NCBI GenBank assembly: GCA_023144035.1
Contig: JAGLGM010000001.1
Location: 199,422-263,421, forward strand
Source of the DNA: Candidatus Pacearchaeota archaeon
GTDB taxonomy: Archaea; Nanobdellota; Nanobdellia; Pacearchaeales; GW2011-AR1
Direction: 5' to 3'
DNA: 64,000 nucleotides
Under the pieces are notes generated by a model, which searched no databases, was not told the DNA's origin, and was given only the letters and a program-made list of their open reading frames with translations. Each line of letters begins with the position of its first letter. Within the stretch, counting starts at the first letter, position 1. Of the stretch, positions 15,885 to 24,362 are shown in pieces. Made by a program: the position numbers and the translations under genes.

Positions 15885-17333
15885 ATGACTAAAAAATCAA
15901 AAGAAGGTTTAAGTGTAAAAAAAGAGGAAAATTTCAGTGAATGGTTTAGTCAAATCCTTGAAAAAGCAGAATTAATAGATCTTAGATTAAATATGAAAGG
16001 TTTTATGGTATTTAGACCATTAGCTGCAATGACAATTGAAAACATGTTTAAATTATTTGAAGAAGAGCTTCAAAAAAAATCACATAAACCAACACTTATG
16101 CCTTTAGTAATTCCTGAAGCAAATCTAAAACAAGAATCTTCACATGTTAAAGGATTTACTCCTGAAGTCTTTTGGTTAAAAGAAATAGGAAAAGAAAAAT
16201 TAGCATTAAGACCTACTAGTGAAACTTTGTACACTCCCATGTTTAAGTTATGGGTTAGGAGTTATAGAGATCTTCCATTAAAACTCTATCAAAGAGGTTC
16301 TGTATTTCGTTTAGATACCAAAGCTACAAGACCTTTAATTCGTACTAGAGAAATTATTTGGATAGAAGCTCACGATGCATTTGCAACAAAAGCTGAAGCT
16401 GAAGCACAAGTTCAAGAAGATATTAATACAACAGAAAAAATAATGCATCAAAAATTAGGAATTCCTTTTTTAGCTATAAAAAGACCACAATGGGACAAAT
16501 TTCCTGGAGCAGAATATACTGTAGGTTCAGATGTTTTTATGCCAGATGGAAAATTAATACAACAACCTTCTACACATTTAATGGGACAAAAATTCTCAAA
16601 AGCTTTTGAAGCAAAATTCAAAAATATAAAAGGAAAAGAAGAATATTTATGGACAACTGCTTATGGCCCTGCAATGTCAAGAATATTAGCTTCTATAATT
16701 TCAACACATGGAGATAATCAAGGATTAATTTTTCCTTTTTGTATAGCTCCAACTCAAACAATAATAATTCCTATTTATAATGCACAAAATAAAAATAAAA
16801 TAATTAAAGAATCAAATAAACTAAAGGAAGAATTAAACTCAATAGGAATAAGAACTGAAATAGACGCAAGTGAAAAAAGACCAGGAGAAAAATATCATTA
16901 TTGGGAATTAAGAGGAGTTCCATTTAGAATAGAAATAGGAGAAAAAGAACTTAAAACTAAAAAAGTAACTTTATCTACAAGAAATATTAAAGAAAAAGAA
17001 ACATTGTCAATTAAAAAGATTTCTAAATTAAAAGAATTAGGAATTAAATTTGATACACAATTAAAAGAAAAAGCAGAAAAATTTATGAAAGAAAGAGTTA
17101 TTAATTCTAAAACAAAAAAAGAAATGATAAATGTAATAAAAGATAAAAAAGTTGCAAGAGTAAATTTTTGTTCAACAGATAAACAAGGCGAAAAATGTGC
17201 AGAAATTATTGAAAAAGAAATTAATGCAGAAGTTAGAGGAACTTTAGCAAATAAAAAAGAAAAAGCAACTGGAAAATGCATTATCTGCGGAAAACCTGCA
17301 AAAGAAGTTGTATATGTTGGAAAGAGTTACTAA
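15885..17333 (+). CDS. proS: Prolyl-tRNA synthetase, archaeal/eukaryotic type
   Basis: 482-residue class IIa synthetase. Motif 2 is visible as TREIIWIEAHDAFAT near residue 150 and the catalytic core includes RPTSETLYTPMFKLW. It lacks the editing INS domain of bacterial ProRS and ends with the archaeal C-terminal zinc-binding extension (CSTDKQGEKCAE ... GKCIICGKPAKEVVYVGKSY), including the conserved C-terminal tyrosine. Length is normal for this type (about 480). Start ATG at 15885. Confidence 0.95.
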   Translation: MTKKSKEGLSVKKEENFSEWFSQILEKAELIDLRLNMKGFMVFRPLAAMTIENMFKLFEEELQKKSHKPTLMPLVIPEANLKQESSHVKGFTPEVFWLKEIGKEKLALRPTSETLYTPMFKLWVRSYRDLPLKLYQRGSVFRLDTKATRPLIRTREIIWIEAHDAFATKAEAEAQVQEDINTTEKIMHQKLGIPFLAIKRPQWDKFPGAEYTVGSDVFMPDGKLIQQPSTHLMGQKFSKAFEAKFKNIKGKEEYLWTTAYGPAMSRILASIISTHGDNQGLIFPFCIAPTQTIIIPIYNAQNKNKIIKESNKLKEELNSIGIRTEIDASEKRPGEKYHYWELRGVPFRIEIGEKELKTKKVTLSTRNIKEKETLSIKKISKLKELGIKFDTQLKEKAEKFMKERVINSKTKKEMINVIKDKKVARVNFCSTDKQGEKCAEIIEKEINAEVRGTLANKKEKATGKCIICGKPAKEVVYVGKSY

Positions 17334-17712
17334 CTTAAATTACATATTACATAATATTCATTAATGAATTTATTCTATATTCTTTCATTATATTATTCGC
17401 ATCCTATACAAGAGTTTAACTCGTCTTCTAGTCTCAATGTAACTTCTAGTAAAAAGCCCAACTCTTCTTCCACTATTCTTTGTTCCATGTTTTTTTTGGT
17501 TTTCATTTTATAAACTCAAAATTAAAACAGAAGATTCTTAGGCCTGAATTTTTATTAGAAGCGTGTCCAATTCAATTCAGGCGTAAGAAAGATCCCTGAA
17601 TTAAATTGAGATATCTTTAATTAGAGTGTAAACTAAAAAATCCATGCACGAATTTCTTGTCCAACACCCTTGTCTCATATTATATTTAAGAAATAGTTAT
17701 TTTTATAGTTTT
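17334..17712. other. Noncoding gap with repeated complementary arms
   Basis: A 379-base gap between proS and the DHH gene. It contains one short possible ORF (17393-17506, listed separately) and, at about 17548-17620, three alternating copies of GCCTGAATT / AATTCAGGC / CCTGAATT that can form two mutually exclusive hairpins. AT-rich elsewhere. No tRNA or known riboswitch was recognised. Confidence 0.4.
17393..17506 (-). CDS. Possible 37-residue small protein
   Basis: Found by hand, too short for the track. ATG at 17504-17506 (minus), stop at 17393-17395. The product begins MKTKKNMEQRIVEEELG, is mostly amphipathic helix (EEELGFLLEVTLRLEDELN) and ends in a CIGC cysteine pair. Helix pattern and the C-x-x-C end are more protein-like than random AT-rich sequence, but there is no homology or ribosome binding site to support it. 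Confidence 0.3.
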   Translation of the reverse strand: MKTKKNMEQRIVEEELGFLLEVTLRLEDELNSCIGCE

Positions 17713-18756
17713 CTATAATACAACTTTCCTCAATTCCCTTTCAAACTTCCCAAGATCTTCTAATTTTATTTGAGCACCAACAGCATCTTCATGGCCCCCT
17801 CCAGTAGCACTCTCAAATTCTTCAATTATTTTTACAACTTTATTTTTAATTCCTTTTCCTCTAATAGAAAGACTAGCTCTTGCTTCTTTTTCTCTTACTA
17901 CAACAATTACTTTTTCAGGAAATAAATATTTTAATCTATTTGAAATTTCTGCACTCATACCTGTATCTCCACCATATTTAAAAAAAACAAGTTTATCTGA
18001 ATCTTTTATCCCTTCTTTTGCTTTTTCAATCAATCTTTTATATTTTTCATATAATTCATTAGATCTACTATGCATTGAATGTGTTTTTGTATTTTCTTCT
18101 AAAACATCATAAGGAGATTTAACTTTCATCAATAATTTTAACATATTAATTACATTTGTTGTTCTATCCATTAAAGCAAAACCAAACATAGTTGCAATCT
18201 CCCCTATCTTAGAATTATAAATTATTTCAAAAGCATCTTTAGAATCAATTGTCAAATCTGCAAATTTTTTTCTAAAATCAGAATAAAATTCTGGAACAAA
18301 ATAATCAGAAATACAACCTATAACACCTATCCACATATCTTCTTTTTTATTAGTTATTTGATAGCAAAGAGCTGTAACAGGCTCATCTGATTTCTTTTTA
18401 TTAAACCTTGGATTATAATAATTTACAAATTTAGGTATTTTTTTCTTATCAATTATGTGGTGGTCTATCCAAACTACAGGTAAATTAATTTTATGAATTT
18501 CATCAAAGAACTCTTTAGAAACTTCTGGTTGGTCTAAAATAAACAAATAATCTGGTTCTAATTCTCTAACTTTTCTAAAATAATCTTTTGATAACTCAGG
18601 AGCAGTTTTAATTGCAAATCCTTTTCCTCTTCCAATATACCTTTGCAATAAAAGAAAAGAACAAAGCCCATCATTATCATTATCAAAAAAGAAAAGAGGA
18701 TTTTGTGCCTTTTCCAAATGATCCTTAATTTCAATTACTTGTTTTTTAGTTAACAT
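17713..18756 (-). CDS. DHH-DHHA1 phosphoesterase, candidate c-di-AMP/nanoRNA phosphodiesterase
   Basis: 347 residues. DHH domain motifs: DNDNDGLCS (motif I), LDQPEV (motif II), WIDHHIID (DHH motif III) and CISDYF (motif IV aspartate). The DHHA1 domain follows, with ATGGGHEDAVGAQI (GGGH) near residue 315. Family members hydrolyse nanoRNA, pAp or c-di-AMP, or act as RecJ nucleases. The gene abuts disA: its ATG is directly next to the disA stop (TAAATG on the minus strand), so the two are one transcript. That context makes c-di-AMP or pApA breakdown the most attractive role, but it is inference. A second, longer DHH gene (RecJ) begins at 63304. Confidence 0.85.
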   Translation of the reverse strand: MLTKKQVIEIKDHLEKAQNPLFFFDNDNDGLCSFLLLQRYIGRGKGFAIKTAPELSKDYFRKVRELEPDYLFILDQPEVSKEFFDEIHKINLPVVWIDHHIIDKKKIPKFVNYYNPRFNKKKSDEPVTALCYQITNKKEDMWIGVIGCISDYFVPEFYSDFRKKFADLTIDSKDAFEIIYNSKIGEIATMFGFALMDRTTNVINMLKLLMKVKSPYDVLEENTKTHSMHSRSNELYEKYKRLIEKAKEGIKDSDKLVFFKYGGDTGMSAEISNRLKYLFPEKVIVVVREKEARASLSIRGKGIKNKVVKIIEEFESATGGGHEDAVGAQIKLEDLGKFERELRKVVL

Positions 18757-19851
18757 TTAAATTCTTTTTCCTACACTTATCCTTTCTCTTAAATTATAGA
18801 TTTCTTCCTTAAAAAATGTTACCAAACCTTCATTTTCTAAAACTTCAAAAAGCTCTTCATCACTTGCAACTAAAAGATTATCTAATTTCTTAAATTTATT
18901 TATTAAAGCAGTTGAATATCTTTCTAAGAAATTTATTTTGCTTAAAATTCTTGAACCTTTTGGAGAAATAGGTTTATCGTGAAGCTCTTCAAAAAGCATT
19001 CTAGAAATATTCATAGGTTCTAACAAGAAATCAAAATCCATCTTACTTAGTAATTTTGAAGCAAAAGAGTGATTAGCCCCAAAATAATCTTTCAAAATCA
19101 TTTTTTCTTCTTTATCTAAATTTTTTATAGATTCTTTTAATCCCATATTAATAACCATTCCTTCTTTTCCTAATTCAGCTAAATATTTTTTAATTATATT
19201 GGAAATCCTTTTTATTATTTCTAATCTTTGTAAAACAGCAGAAACATCATTAATAGTTACTAATCTTTTTAATTCTAATAAATTTAAATTATCTAATGAA
19301 TCATTAAAAATCTCTTTTTGTTTTTCTAAAGTTTGCAAAGTTTCTGTTGCCCTTCTAAGAATCTCAGAACTTGCAGCTAACTCATATGAAGTTTCTTTAT
19401 AATAAAGAGTCATTTTATTTCTTCTTTCAGAAATTGCAACAACAATTGTTTGTGCTTGTTTAGCAGTCCTTTCTGCAGCTTTATGTCTTGTCCCTGTTTC
19501 TTTTGTACTTATTTCTTGACTTGGAAAAAGAAGAGTATTAGCATAGAAAACTTTTTTTAAATCATTAGATAAAATAATTGCTCCATCCATCTTAGATAAT
19601 TCAACTAATTTTTGAGGACTAAATTTTACATTAATTCTAAATCCTTTTTCAATAATTTTTTCTATATCTCCGTTATCAATAACAATTAAAGCTCCCATTC
19701 TTGCCCTAAGTAAATCATTAAGAGCAGTTCTAATCGATGTTCCTGGTGCAAACATTTTAAGAACATCTACAAAATCTTTTTCTTTTTTAGCTTTAACCTT
19801 TTTTTGAGAAACTTTAACAATTTCTTCTTTTTTTACATTTTTTTCTTTCAT
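18757..19851 (-). CDS. disA: DisA-type diadenylate cyclase
   Basis: About 364 residues. It has the DAC domain that makes c-di-AMP from two ATP, with DGA in KMDGAIILS near residue 90 and the RHR-type motif GTRHKAAERTAKQ near 123 (Arg to Lys in the third position). A helical linker domain (residues ~170-290) follows, then a C-terminal helix-hairpin-helix region (ISPKGSRILSKI ... EELFEVLENEG) with a degenerate G-x-G hairpin. This is the full bacterial DisA layout rather than the archaeal DacZ layout, where the DAC domain is C-terminal to another domain. The track start (19872) is TTG; the ATG at 19849-19851 (MKEKNVKKEE) is preferred. Followed directly by the DHH gene. Confidence 0.88.
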   Translation of the reverse strand: MKEKNVKKEEIVKVSQKKVKAKKEKDFVDVLKMFAPGTSIRTALNDLLRARMGALIVIDNGDIEKIIEKGFRINVKFSPQKLVELSKMDGAIILSNDLKKVFYANTLLFPSQEISTKETGTRHKAAERTAKQAQTIVVAISERRNKMTLYYKETSYELAASSEILRRATETLQTLEKQKEIFNDSLDNLNLLELKRLVTINDVSAVLQRLEIIKRISNIIKKYLAELGKEGMVINMGLKESIKNLDKEEKMILKDYFGANHSFASKLLSKMDFDFLLEPMNISRMLFEELHDKPISPKGSRILSKINFLERYSTALINKFKKLDNLLVASDEELFEVLENEGLVTFFKEEIYNLRERISVGKRI

Positions 19852-19893
19852 TAAACAAAAGAAACTTCTCAAATATATAAATTTTTAGTAGAT

Positions 19894-20790
19894 TTATTTA
19901 ACAGAAGCATAAATTAAAGGTAATGCAATAGTTGCATCGCAAAAAACATCTACAAAATTTGCATTTCCTTTCATCTTTCCCCAAGAAATTCCTTCTCGTA
20001 AAGGAGCACCTGAACTTCCACCTGGTTCTATTCTATCTGTTGTTATTTGAATGCCATAATCCGAACCTTTTGAAAATTGCAAAGATTGTTGAATAAAATT
20101 TTTTGGTAACCCTCCTCCTACATAAATAACTCCTGCTTTCTTAGCTTTCCAAGAAAAATCTATAATATTATTCATATCTGCAAAAACATCAATATTTGTT
20201 TTTTCTTTTCCTTCTGCAATTCTTCCCCAAATCATGAGTCCTATTCCAGAATCTGCAATTCCAGGACAAAAAATAGGAAGCTTCTTTTCATAACATCTTT
20301 TTAAAATCCCGTCTCCAGGAGATAATTCTCCTATCTTCCATAAAAAATCCTTGATATTATTACATTTTCTTAATTCTTCATAATTTTCTTTAAAGAAATC
20401 TTCTAATTTTTCATAAACAGAATTTTTCATAAAAACATTATGAATCCTATCTATTCCTTCTTTGTTTAATTTCTCATCATCTTCAAATTCATTTCCCATA
20501 TAATGTTTTTCTCCTAAAGATTCAATTAAATCATGAGTAAGATTTGCCCCTGTTGTTACAAAAATATCTATATTTTCAAGCATATCAATTATAATTTGCT
20601 TCATTCCTGCAGGAACCATTGCACCTGCAACTCCTAAAAAAACTTTACATTCTTTATCTTCAAACATTTTCTTCATAATAGAACTTGCTTCAGAAATCTT
20701 TTTAGCTCCAAATCCTGCTTCACTCATTTCATTAACTAATGCTGAAATTTTCATGTCTTTTTCTATTTTAATATGCTTAATTTCTTCCAT
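19894..20790 (-). CDS. dys: Deoxyhypusine synthase
   Basis: 298 residues. It transfers the aminobutyl group of spermidine to a lysine of aIF5A. Family features: TTGANLTHDL near residue 88, GDGIL, FCPGIADSGIGL, VYVGGGLPKNF, and the catalytic-lysine region REGISWGKMK near 274. Length is typical of archaeal DHS (about 300-340). It is divergent from a gene resembling S-adenosylmethionine decarboxylase, the enzyme supplying aminopropyl groups for spermidine, so the two share a pathway. Confidence 0.94.
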   Translation of the reverse strand: MEEIKHIKIEKDMKISALVNEMSEAGFGAKKISEASSIMKKMFEDKECKVFLGVAGAMVPAGMKQIIIDMLENIDIFVTTGANLTHDLIESLGEKHYMGNEFEDDEKLNKEGIDRIHNVFMKNSVYEKLEDFFKENYEELRKCNNIKDFLWKIGELSPGDGILKRCYEKKLPIFCPGIADSGIGLMIWGRIAEGKEKTNIDVFADMNNIIDFSWKAKKAGVIYVGGGLPKNFIQQSLQFSKGSDYGIQITTDRIEPGGSSGAPLREGISWGKMKGNANFVDVFCDATIALPLIYASVK

Positions 20791-20822
20791 AATAATCTGT
20801 AAAAACTTAATTTTAAAAAGCT

Positions 20823-21188
20823 ATGTATTTAATTAAATTAATGGAATGGGGAAAATTAACAATAATAGATTTGCATAGTTGTAATAAAGAAAAAATAAGA
20901 AATAAGAAAGAAATAAGGAAATTTGTTTACAAACTATGTGACAATATAAATATGAAAAGATTTGGTCCAACAAGAATAAAAAGATTTGGAGAAGGGAAAT
21001 TAAAAGGATATTCTGCCATACAATTTCTTCAAACATCTTCTATAACAATTCATTTTGACGAAGAAAAAAACAGAGCTTTTATAGATATTTTTAGTTGTAA
21101 AAAATTTAATGATAAAAAAGCAGAAAAACTCTCAAAAGAATTCTTTAATGCAAAAAAATCAAAATCAAGAGTTTTATTTAGAAAATAA
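20823..21188 (+). CDS. S-adenosylmethionine decarboxylase-like protein with altered cleavage site
   Basis: 121 residues (115 from the second ATG at 20841). The core LQTSSITIHFDEEKNRAFIDIFSC followed by an acidic-basic helix matches the small prokaryotic AdoMetDC fold, whose consensus is L-x-E-S-H-x-S-I-H-x-W-P-E ... (D/A)-(V/I)-F-x-C. Cleavage normally occurs between the Glu and the Ser that becomes pyruvoyl. Here Glu is Thr and the following His is Ser, so self-processing is doubtful or altered. A TATA-like TTTTAAAA at 20812-20819 lies about 25 bases before the second ATG, favouring 20841 as the start. Lies 32 bases from, and divergent to, deoxyhypusine synthase. Could be a decarboxylase, or an inactive relative. 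Confidence 0.65.
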   Translation: MYLIKLMEWGKLTIIDLHSCNKEKIRNKKEIRKFVYKLCDNINMKRFGPTRIKRFGEGKLKGYSAIQFLQTSSITIHFDEEKNRAFIDIFSCKKFNDKKAEKLSKEFFNAKKSKSRVLFRK

Positions 21189-21250
21189 AAACAACCTATA
21201 TCTTCAATAATCTAAATACTTTTAAATAAAAAACAACGTCTAAATATACA

Positions 21251-21436
21251 ATGAATAAATGGTTTGGACTTTTTGTGGGATTAATTTTAGTAATTATCAC
21301 AGTATATTTTGCTGGAATGAACACATGGGAACTTAGATATGCAGCAATAACTGTATTCAAAGGAATGTTAATATGGATTGTATTCTTCATAGGATTATTA
21401 TTAATAATCTTGGGAATAAGCGACTTAAAAGATTAA
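21251..21436 (+). CDS. Small two-helix membrane protein
   Basis: 61 residues: two hydrophobic helices (WFGLFVGLILVIITVYFAG and GMLIWIVFFIGLLLIILG) separated by a short charged loop (NTWELRYAAITVFK). No known motif. Its overall plan resembles the other small two-helix proteins in this window but sequence similarity is weaker. The minus-strand ORF 21196-21390 is its shadow. It converges on the SpoIIM-like gene. Confidence 0.6.
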   Translation: MNKWFGLFVGLILVIITVYFAGMNTWELRYAAITVFKGMLIWIVFFIGLLLIILGISDLKD

Positions 21437-21440
21437 TTTT

Positions 21441-22148
21441 TTAAGAAATAGCTATAAGTATTCCTTCTATAATTCCTGCAATAATTAAAAGAGGTATTAC
21501 AATAAATAAAAATACCTTAAATGAATTCCAAAAATTTGCAGAAAAAACATTATACTCTTGCCTCATTTTAACATTAAACTGTTTATTAAAATATAAAGTA
21601 ATTATTAAAGTGGGTAAATAAAATAATAAAAATAAAAAAGAAATTAATTTATTTCTACTCCAATAAAATCTAATTGGTTCTATAATTAACCAAAGTCCTA
21701 ATTTTAAACCAAGTCCTAATGAAATAAAGATAGCTGGCAATTCAAAAATTCCATGGGGTAAAAGCCTCCATAAACTCAAAACACCGTATTCTACTGTAGT
21801 TAATGAAGAAACAAACCCTAAAAGATACCCATTAGATATAAGTGCTAAAAAAGGAACTACTCCTAAACCAATTCCAAAAATCATTCCAAAAAAACTACTT
21901 TGAAGATTATTTAAAAAAATAAAACTTACAAGTTCAGTAGCAGACATTCCTTGTGTTTTTTCTAATATTTCTTGAATAAATTTAAAAATTTGATTTGAAA
22001 GAATCTCAGGAGGAGAAACAAAAAGAGCAAGAAAAAAGAAAGCAAAGAAAATCCCTATAGAAATATAAATAAAATTCTTAGATTCTTTAATATAATTCCA
22101 ACTTTGTTTATATTCTTTTTTTAAACTAAAACCTCTTTTTTTATTCAT
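21441..22148 (-). CDS. SpoIIM-like integral membrane protein
   Basis: 235 residues, five or six membrane helices. The segment FLNNLQSSFFGMIFGIGLG and the later LPHGIFELPAIFISLGLGLKLG are the signature of the stage II sporulation protein M (DUF95) family found widely in archaea, where role is unknown; membrane remodelling or peptide processing has been proposed for the bacterial member. The start overlaps the stop of the rhomboid gene (shared base 22148), so they are translationally coupled. Confidence 0.88.
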   Translation of the reverse strand: MNKKRGFSLKKEYKQSWNYIKESKNFIYISIGIFFAFFFLALFVSPPEILSNQIFKFIQEILEKTQGMSATELVSFIFLNNLQSSFFGMIFGIGLGVVPFLALISNGYLLGFVSSLTTVEYGVLSLWRLLPHGIFELPAIFISLGLGLKLGLWLIIEPIRFYWSRNKLISFLFLLFYLPTLIITLYFNKQFNVKMRQEYNVFSANFWNSFKVFLFIVIPLLIIAGIIEGILIAIS

Positions 22149-22819
22149 TATGAAAAATGTTTTTGAATTGATCTAATTTTATTAGGATACTTTGTCCTTA
22201 AATATATTCCATAAGCCAACCCACAGAGCAACCCTCCAAGATGAGCAGTGTTTCCTATACCAATATTTGCTGTAGCAGAAATTATCCATAAAACTATTAA
22301 CAATCCTGGAGCAGCATATTTCATCTTTATAGGTATTGGAATAAACATAACATAAACAGGAAGATTTGGAGTAAGCAATACTAAAAGCCCTACTAACCCA
22401 AATAAAGCTCCTGAAGCACCCACAGCATACGCACTAAAATCAGTTGGAGAAATTAAAGATAGTAAAACAAAAGCTAATCCTGCAATTAATCCTGAAATTA
22501 AATAAAACAAAAGATATCTTTTTTGTCCTAGAACTTTTTCAACTAAAGACCCTATAAAAAATAAAGAAAGCATATTTACAAATAAATGAAAGATTCCTCC
22601 ATGCATAAACATACTTGTTAAAAATGTCCAAATATATTGTCCTGCAAAAATATTTGCAGGTTGTAGAGCAATAAAATCAATAGATAAAATTTCAGAAGAC
22701 ATTAATATTAAAAAAACAAAAAACAAAACAACATTTGTCAAAATAATAGTACTATTCACACTTAAATTTCCAAAAATCTTCTTTTTTTTCTGAATAGGTA
22801 TCCTATAAACTCTTACCAT
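22148..22819 (-). CDS. Rhomboid-family intramembrane serine protease
   Basis: 223 residues with six membrane segments. Catalytic dyad is visible: GASGALFGL (Ser) near residue 135 and TAHLGGLLCG (His) near 192. The WR-like loop and the HGGIFHLFVNM histidine/asparagine motif in TM2 are present. Cleaves membrane proteins within the bilayer. In one minus-strand unit TFE - rhomboid - SpoIIM-like: it begins one base after the tfe stop and shares a base with the next gene. Confidence 0.9.
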   Translation of the reverse strand: MVRVYRIPIQKKKKIFGNLSVNSTIILTNVVLFFVFLILMSSEILSIDFIALQPANIFAGQYIWTFLTSMFMHGGIFHLFVNMLSLFFIGSLVEKVLGQKRYLLFYLISGLIAGLAFVLLSLISPTDFSAYAVGASGALFGLVGLLVLLTPNLPVYVMFIPIPIKMKYAAPGLLIVLWIISATANIGIGNTAHLGGLLCGLAYGIYLRTKYPNKIRSIQKHFS

Positions 22820-23671
22820 TTACCTTTTCTTTTTTGTCCTAGAACTTTTTGTTTTAGGATGCACCAAAGAGCGCACAAATTTAGTCTTTTTGCCCCTGAT
22901 TTTAGATTTTAGGGGTACACCTTTAGGTGCAACAAATTTCTTTTTCACAACTTTCTTCTTGACAACCTTTTTCTTAACTTTCTTTTTCACAGCTTTTTTC
23001 TTAACAACTTTCTTTTTAACAGATTTGTTCATTTCTTTTTCTAATTTCTTTTTTGCAGCTTTTCTCTTTGCTGAAGCAATTGCTTTTTTCTTTGCTTTCT
23101 CAAGAAGTTCAAGTTTTATTTCTTTTGCTCGTTGTTTATCAATTTTAACCTGTTCTTTATCAATTTCTTCTTGAATTAATTTTAATTTTTCTTCTAATTT
23201 CTCTACTTCTCTCTTAAATTCTTTTAATAACTTAGTATTATCTTTTAAACTATAAACATCTCCACATTCATTACAAGTAAATTCTTGTAATAGTGCATTT
23301 TCTGCATTAACTTCTATATTACATTGTTTACAAACATAAAATTCTTTAGTCTCCCTACTTTTTATTTGATTTTTTAATTGTTCAACTCTTTTATGAGTTA
23401 GATTTGATAAAAATTCTAAAGACTTCATAATTTCAATTTTCCAAAAATAAGTATACCATCCTTTTCTTTTATCTTTTTTTCTTATCGAAGAAATTAACCC
23501 ATGATCAGAAATTTTATATAAGATATTTCTAGTTTGATTGATTGTAATTCCTAATTTCTTTGCAATTATAAATTCATTTATATATTTCTTCCCATCTAAC
23601 ATATCAATTATGTCTTCTGCTTGCTTACCGACGACAATAGCTACTACTTCTTTAAGGAATGTTTTAAGCAT
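22820..23671 (-). CDS. tfe: Transcription factor E (TFE alpha) with a lysine-rich H1-like tail
   Basis: 283 residues. Residues 1-95 form the winged-helix domain of TFE (LKEVVAIVVGKQAEDIIDML ... ISDHGLISSIRKKDKRKGWYTYFWKI). Residues ~112-140 are the zinc ribbon C-x2-C ... C-x2-C (CKQCN ... CNECGD). TFE stabilises the open promoter complex with RNA polymerase. Archaeal TFE normally ends about residue 180; here a coiled coil (about 150-195) is followed by roughly 90 basic residues with KKKVVKKK/KKAVKKK repeats, like histone H1 C-termini and like the separate protein at 33744-33974. The tail could bind DNA or RNA. Start ATG at 23669-23671. Confidence 0.9.
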   Translation of the reverse strand: MLKTFLKEVVAIVVGKQAEDIIDMLDGKKYINEFIIAKKLGITINQTRNILYKISDHGLISSIRKKDKRKGWYTYFWKIEIMKSLEFLSNLTHKRVEQLKNQIKSRETKEFYVCKQCNIEVNAENALLQEFTCNECGDVYSLKDNTKLLKEFKREVEKLEEKLKLIQEEIDKEQVKIDKQRAKEIKLELLEKAKKKAIASAKRKAAKKKLEKEMNKSVKKKVVKKKAVKKKVKKKVVKKKVVKKKFVAPKGVPLKSKIRGKKTKFVRSLVHPKTKSSRTKKKR

Positions 23672-23807
23672 CTTTTTATTAAAAACAACTCACATAAATA
23701 CCTTTCGGTTTATTTTTAAAAAAGATAAAAGTTTTTAAACCTATATTGTATTTTATATATATTCAAATCTCTATATTAAAAAACATTAATAAAGAGTTCA
23801 ATACAAA

Positions 23808-24362
23808 ATGGGGTTGTTTAAAAAAGAAAAAAAAAGTGTGGAAAAAAAGGAAATTCCTCAATTACCTGAACTTCCTAAGCTTCCAGAATTAGCAAAAATA
23901 GAAGAAAAAGGACTTTATTCTCAATCAGTTAATCAATTACCAAAATTTCCAAATAATTCTTTTGGAGAGAAATTTTCTCAGAATACTATTAAAGAAGCTG
24001 TAGCTGGGGACAAAGAAGGTGAAGAGGATTTTGATGCAGATGATTTTGCAGATAACATGCAAATGATGCAAAAACCTCTAAAAAAACAATTTACTCAAAA
24101 AATTTCTCCTGGATTTCAAGAAGCATCAACAAAAACTAAAAAAGCAGAACCAGTTTTTATAAGATTAGATAAATTTGAAGAAAGTCTAAATTTATTTAAA
24201 AAAGCAAAAAAGCAAATATCAGAAATAGAAACTATGCTTAACAACATTAAAAAATTAAAAGAACAAGAAGAAAAAGAATTAGAATTTTGGGAAAAAGAAA
24301 TGCAATCAATAAAAACACAAATTGAAAAAGTTGATAAAGATATTTTTTCTAAGATAGAATGA
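23808..24362 (+). CDS. Coiled-coil protein of unknown function
   Basis: 184 residues. The N-terminus is basic, then proline-leucine rich (LPELPKLPELAKI), the middle acidic (GEEDFDADDFADNM), and residues ~125-184 a long coiled coil (FKKAKKQISEIETMLNNIKK). The last four bases overlap the next gene (ATGA). I do not recognise the family; the arrangement suggests a two-component structural or adaptor complex with its neighbour. TATA-like sequence ATTTTATATATATT lies about 55 bases upstream. Confidence 0.65.
   Translation: MGLFKKEKKSVEKKEIPQLPELPKLPELAKIEEKGLYSQSVNQLPKFPNNSFGEKFSQNTIKEAVAGDKEGEEDFDADDFADNMQMMQKPLKKQFTQKISPGFQEASTKTKKAEPVFIRLDKFEESLNLFKKAKKQISEIETMLNNIKKLKEQEEKELEFWEKEMQSIKTQIEKVDKDIFSKIE

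Noticed and set aside
17334-17712. 7S SRP RNA or RNase P RNA in the gap
   Set aside because: No conserved cores of either RNA were seen; the gap is AT-rich without the expected GC-rich helices.
22890-23174. Plus-strand ORF with Phe-rich repeat inside tfe
   Set aside because: It is the reverse complement of the lysine-rich repeats (AAA/AAG read as TTT/CTT), not a gene.
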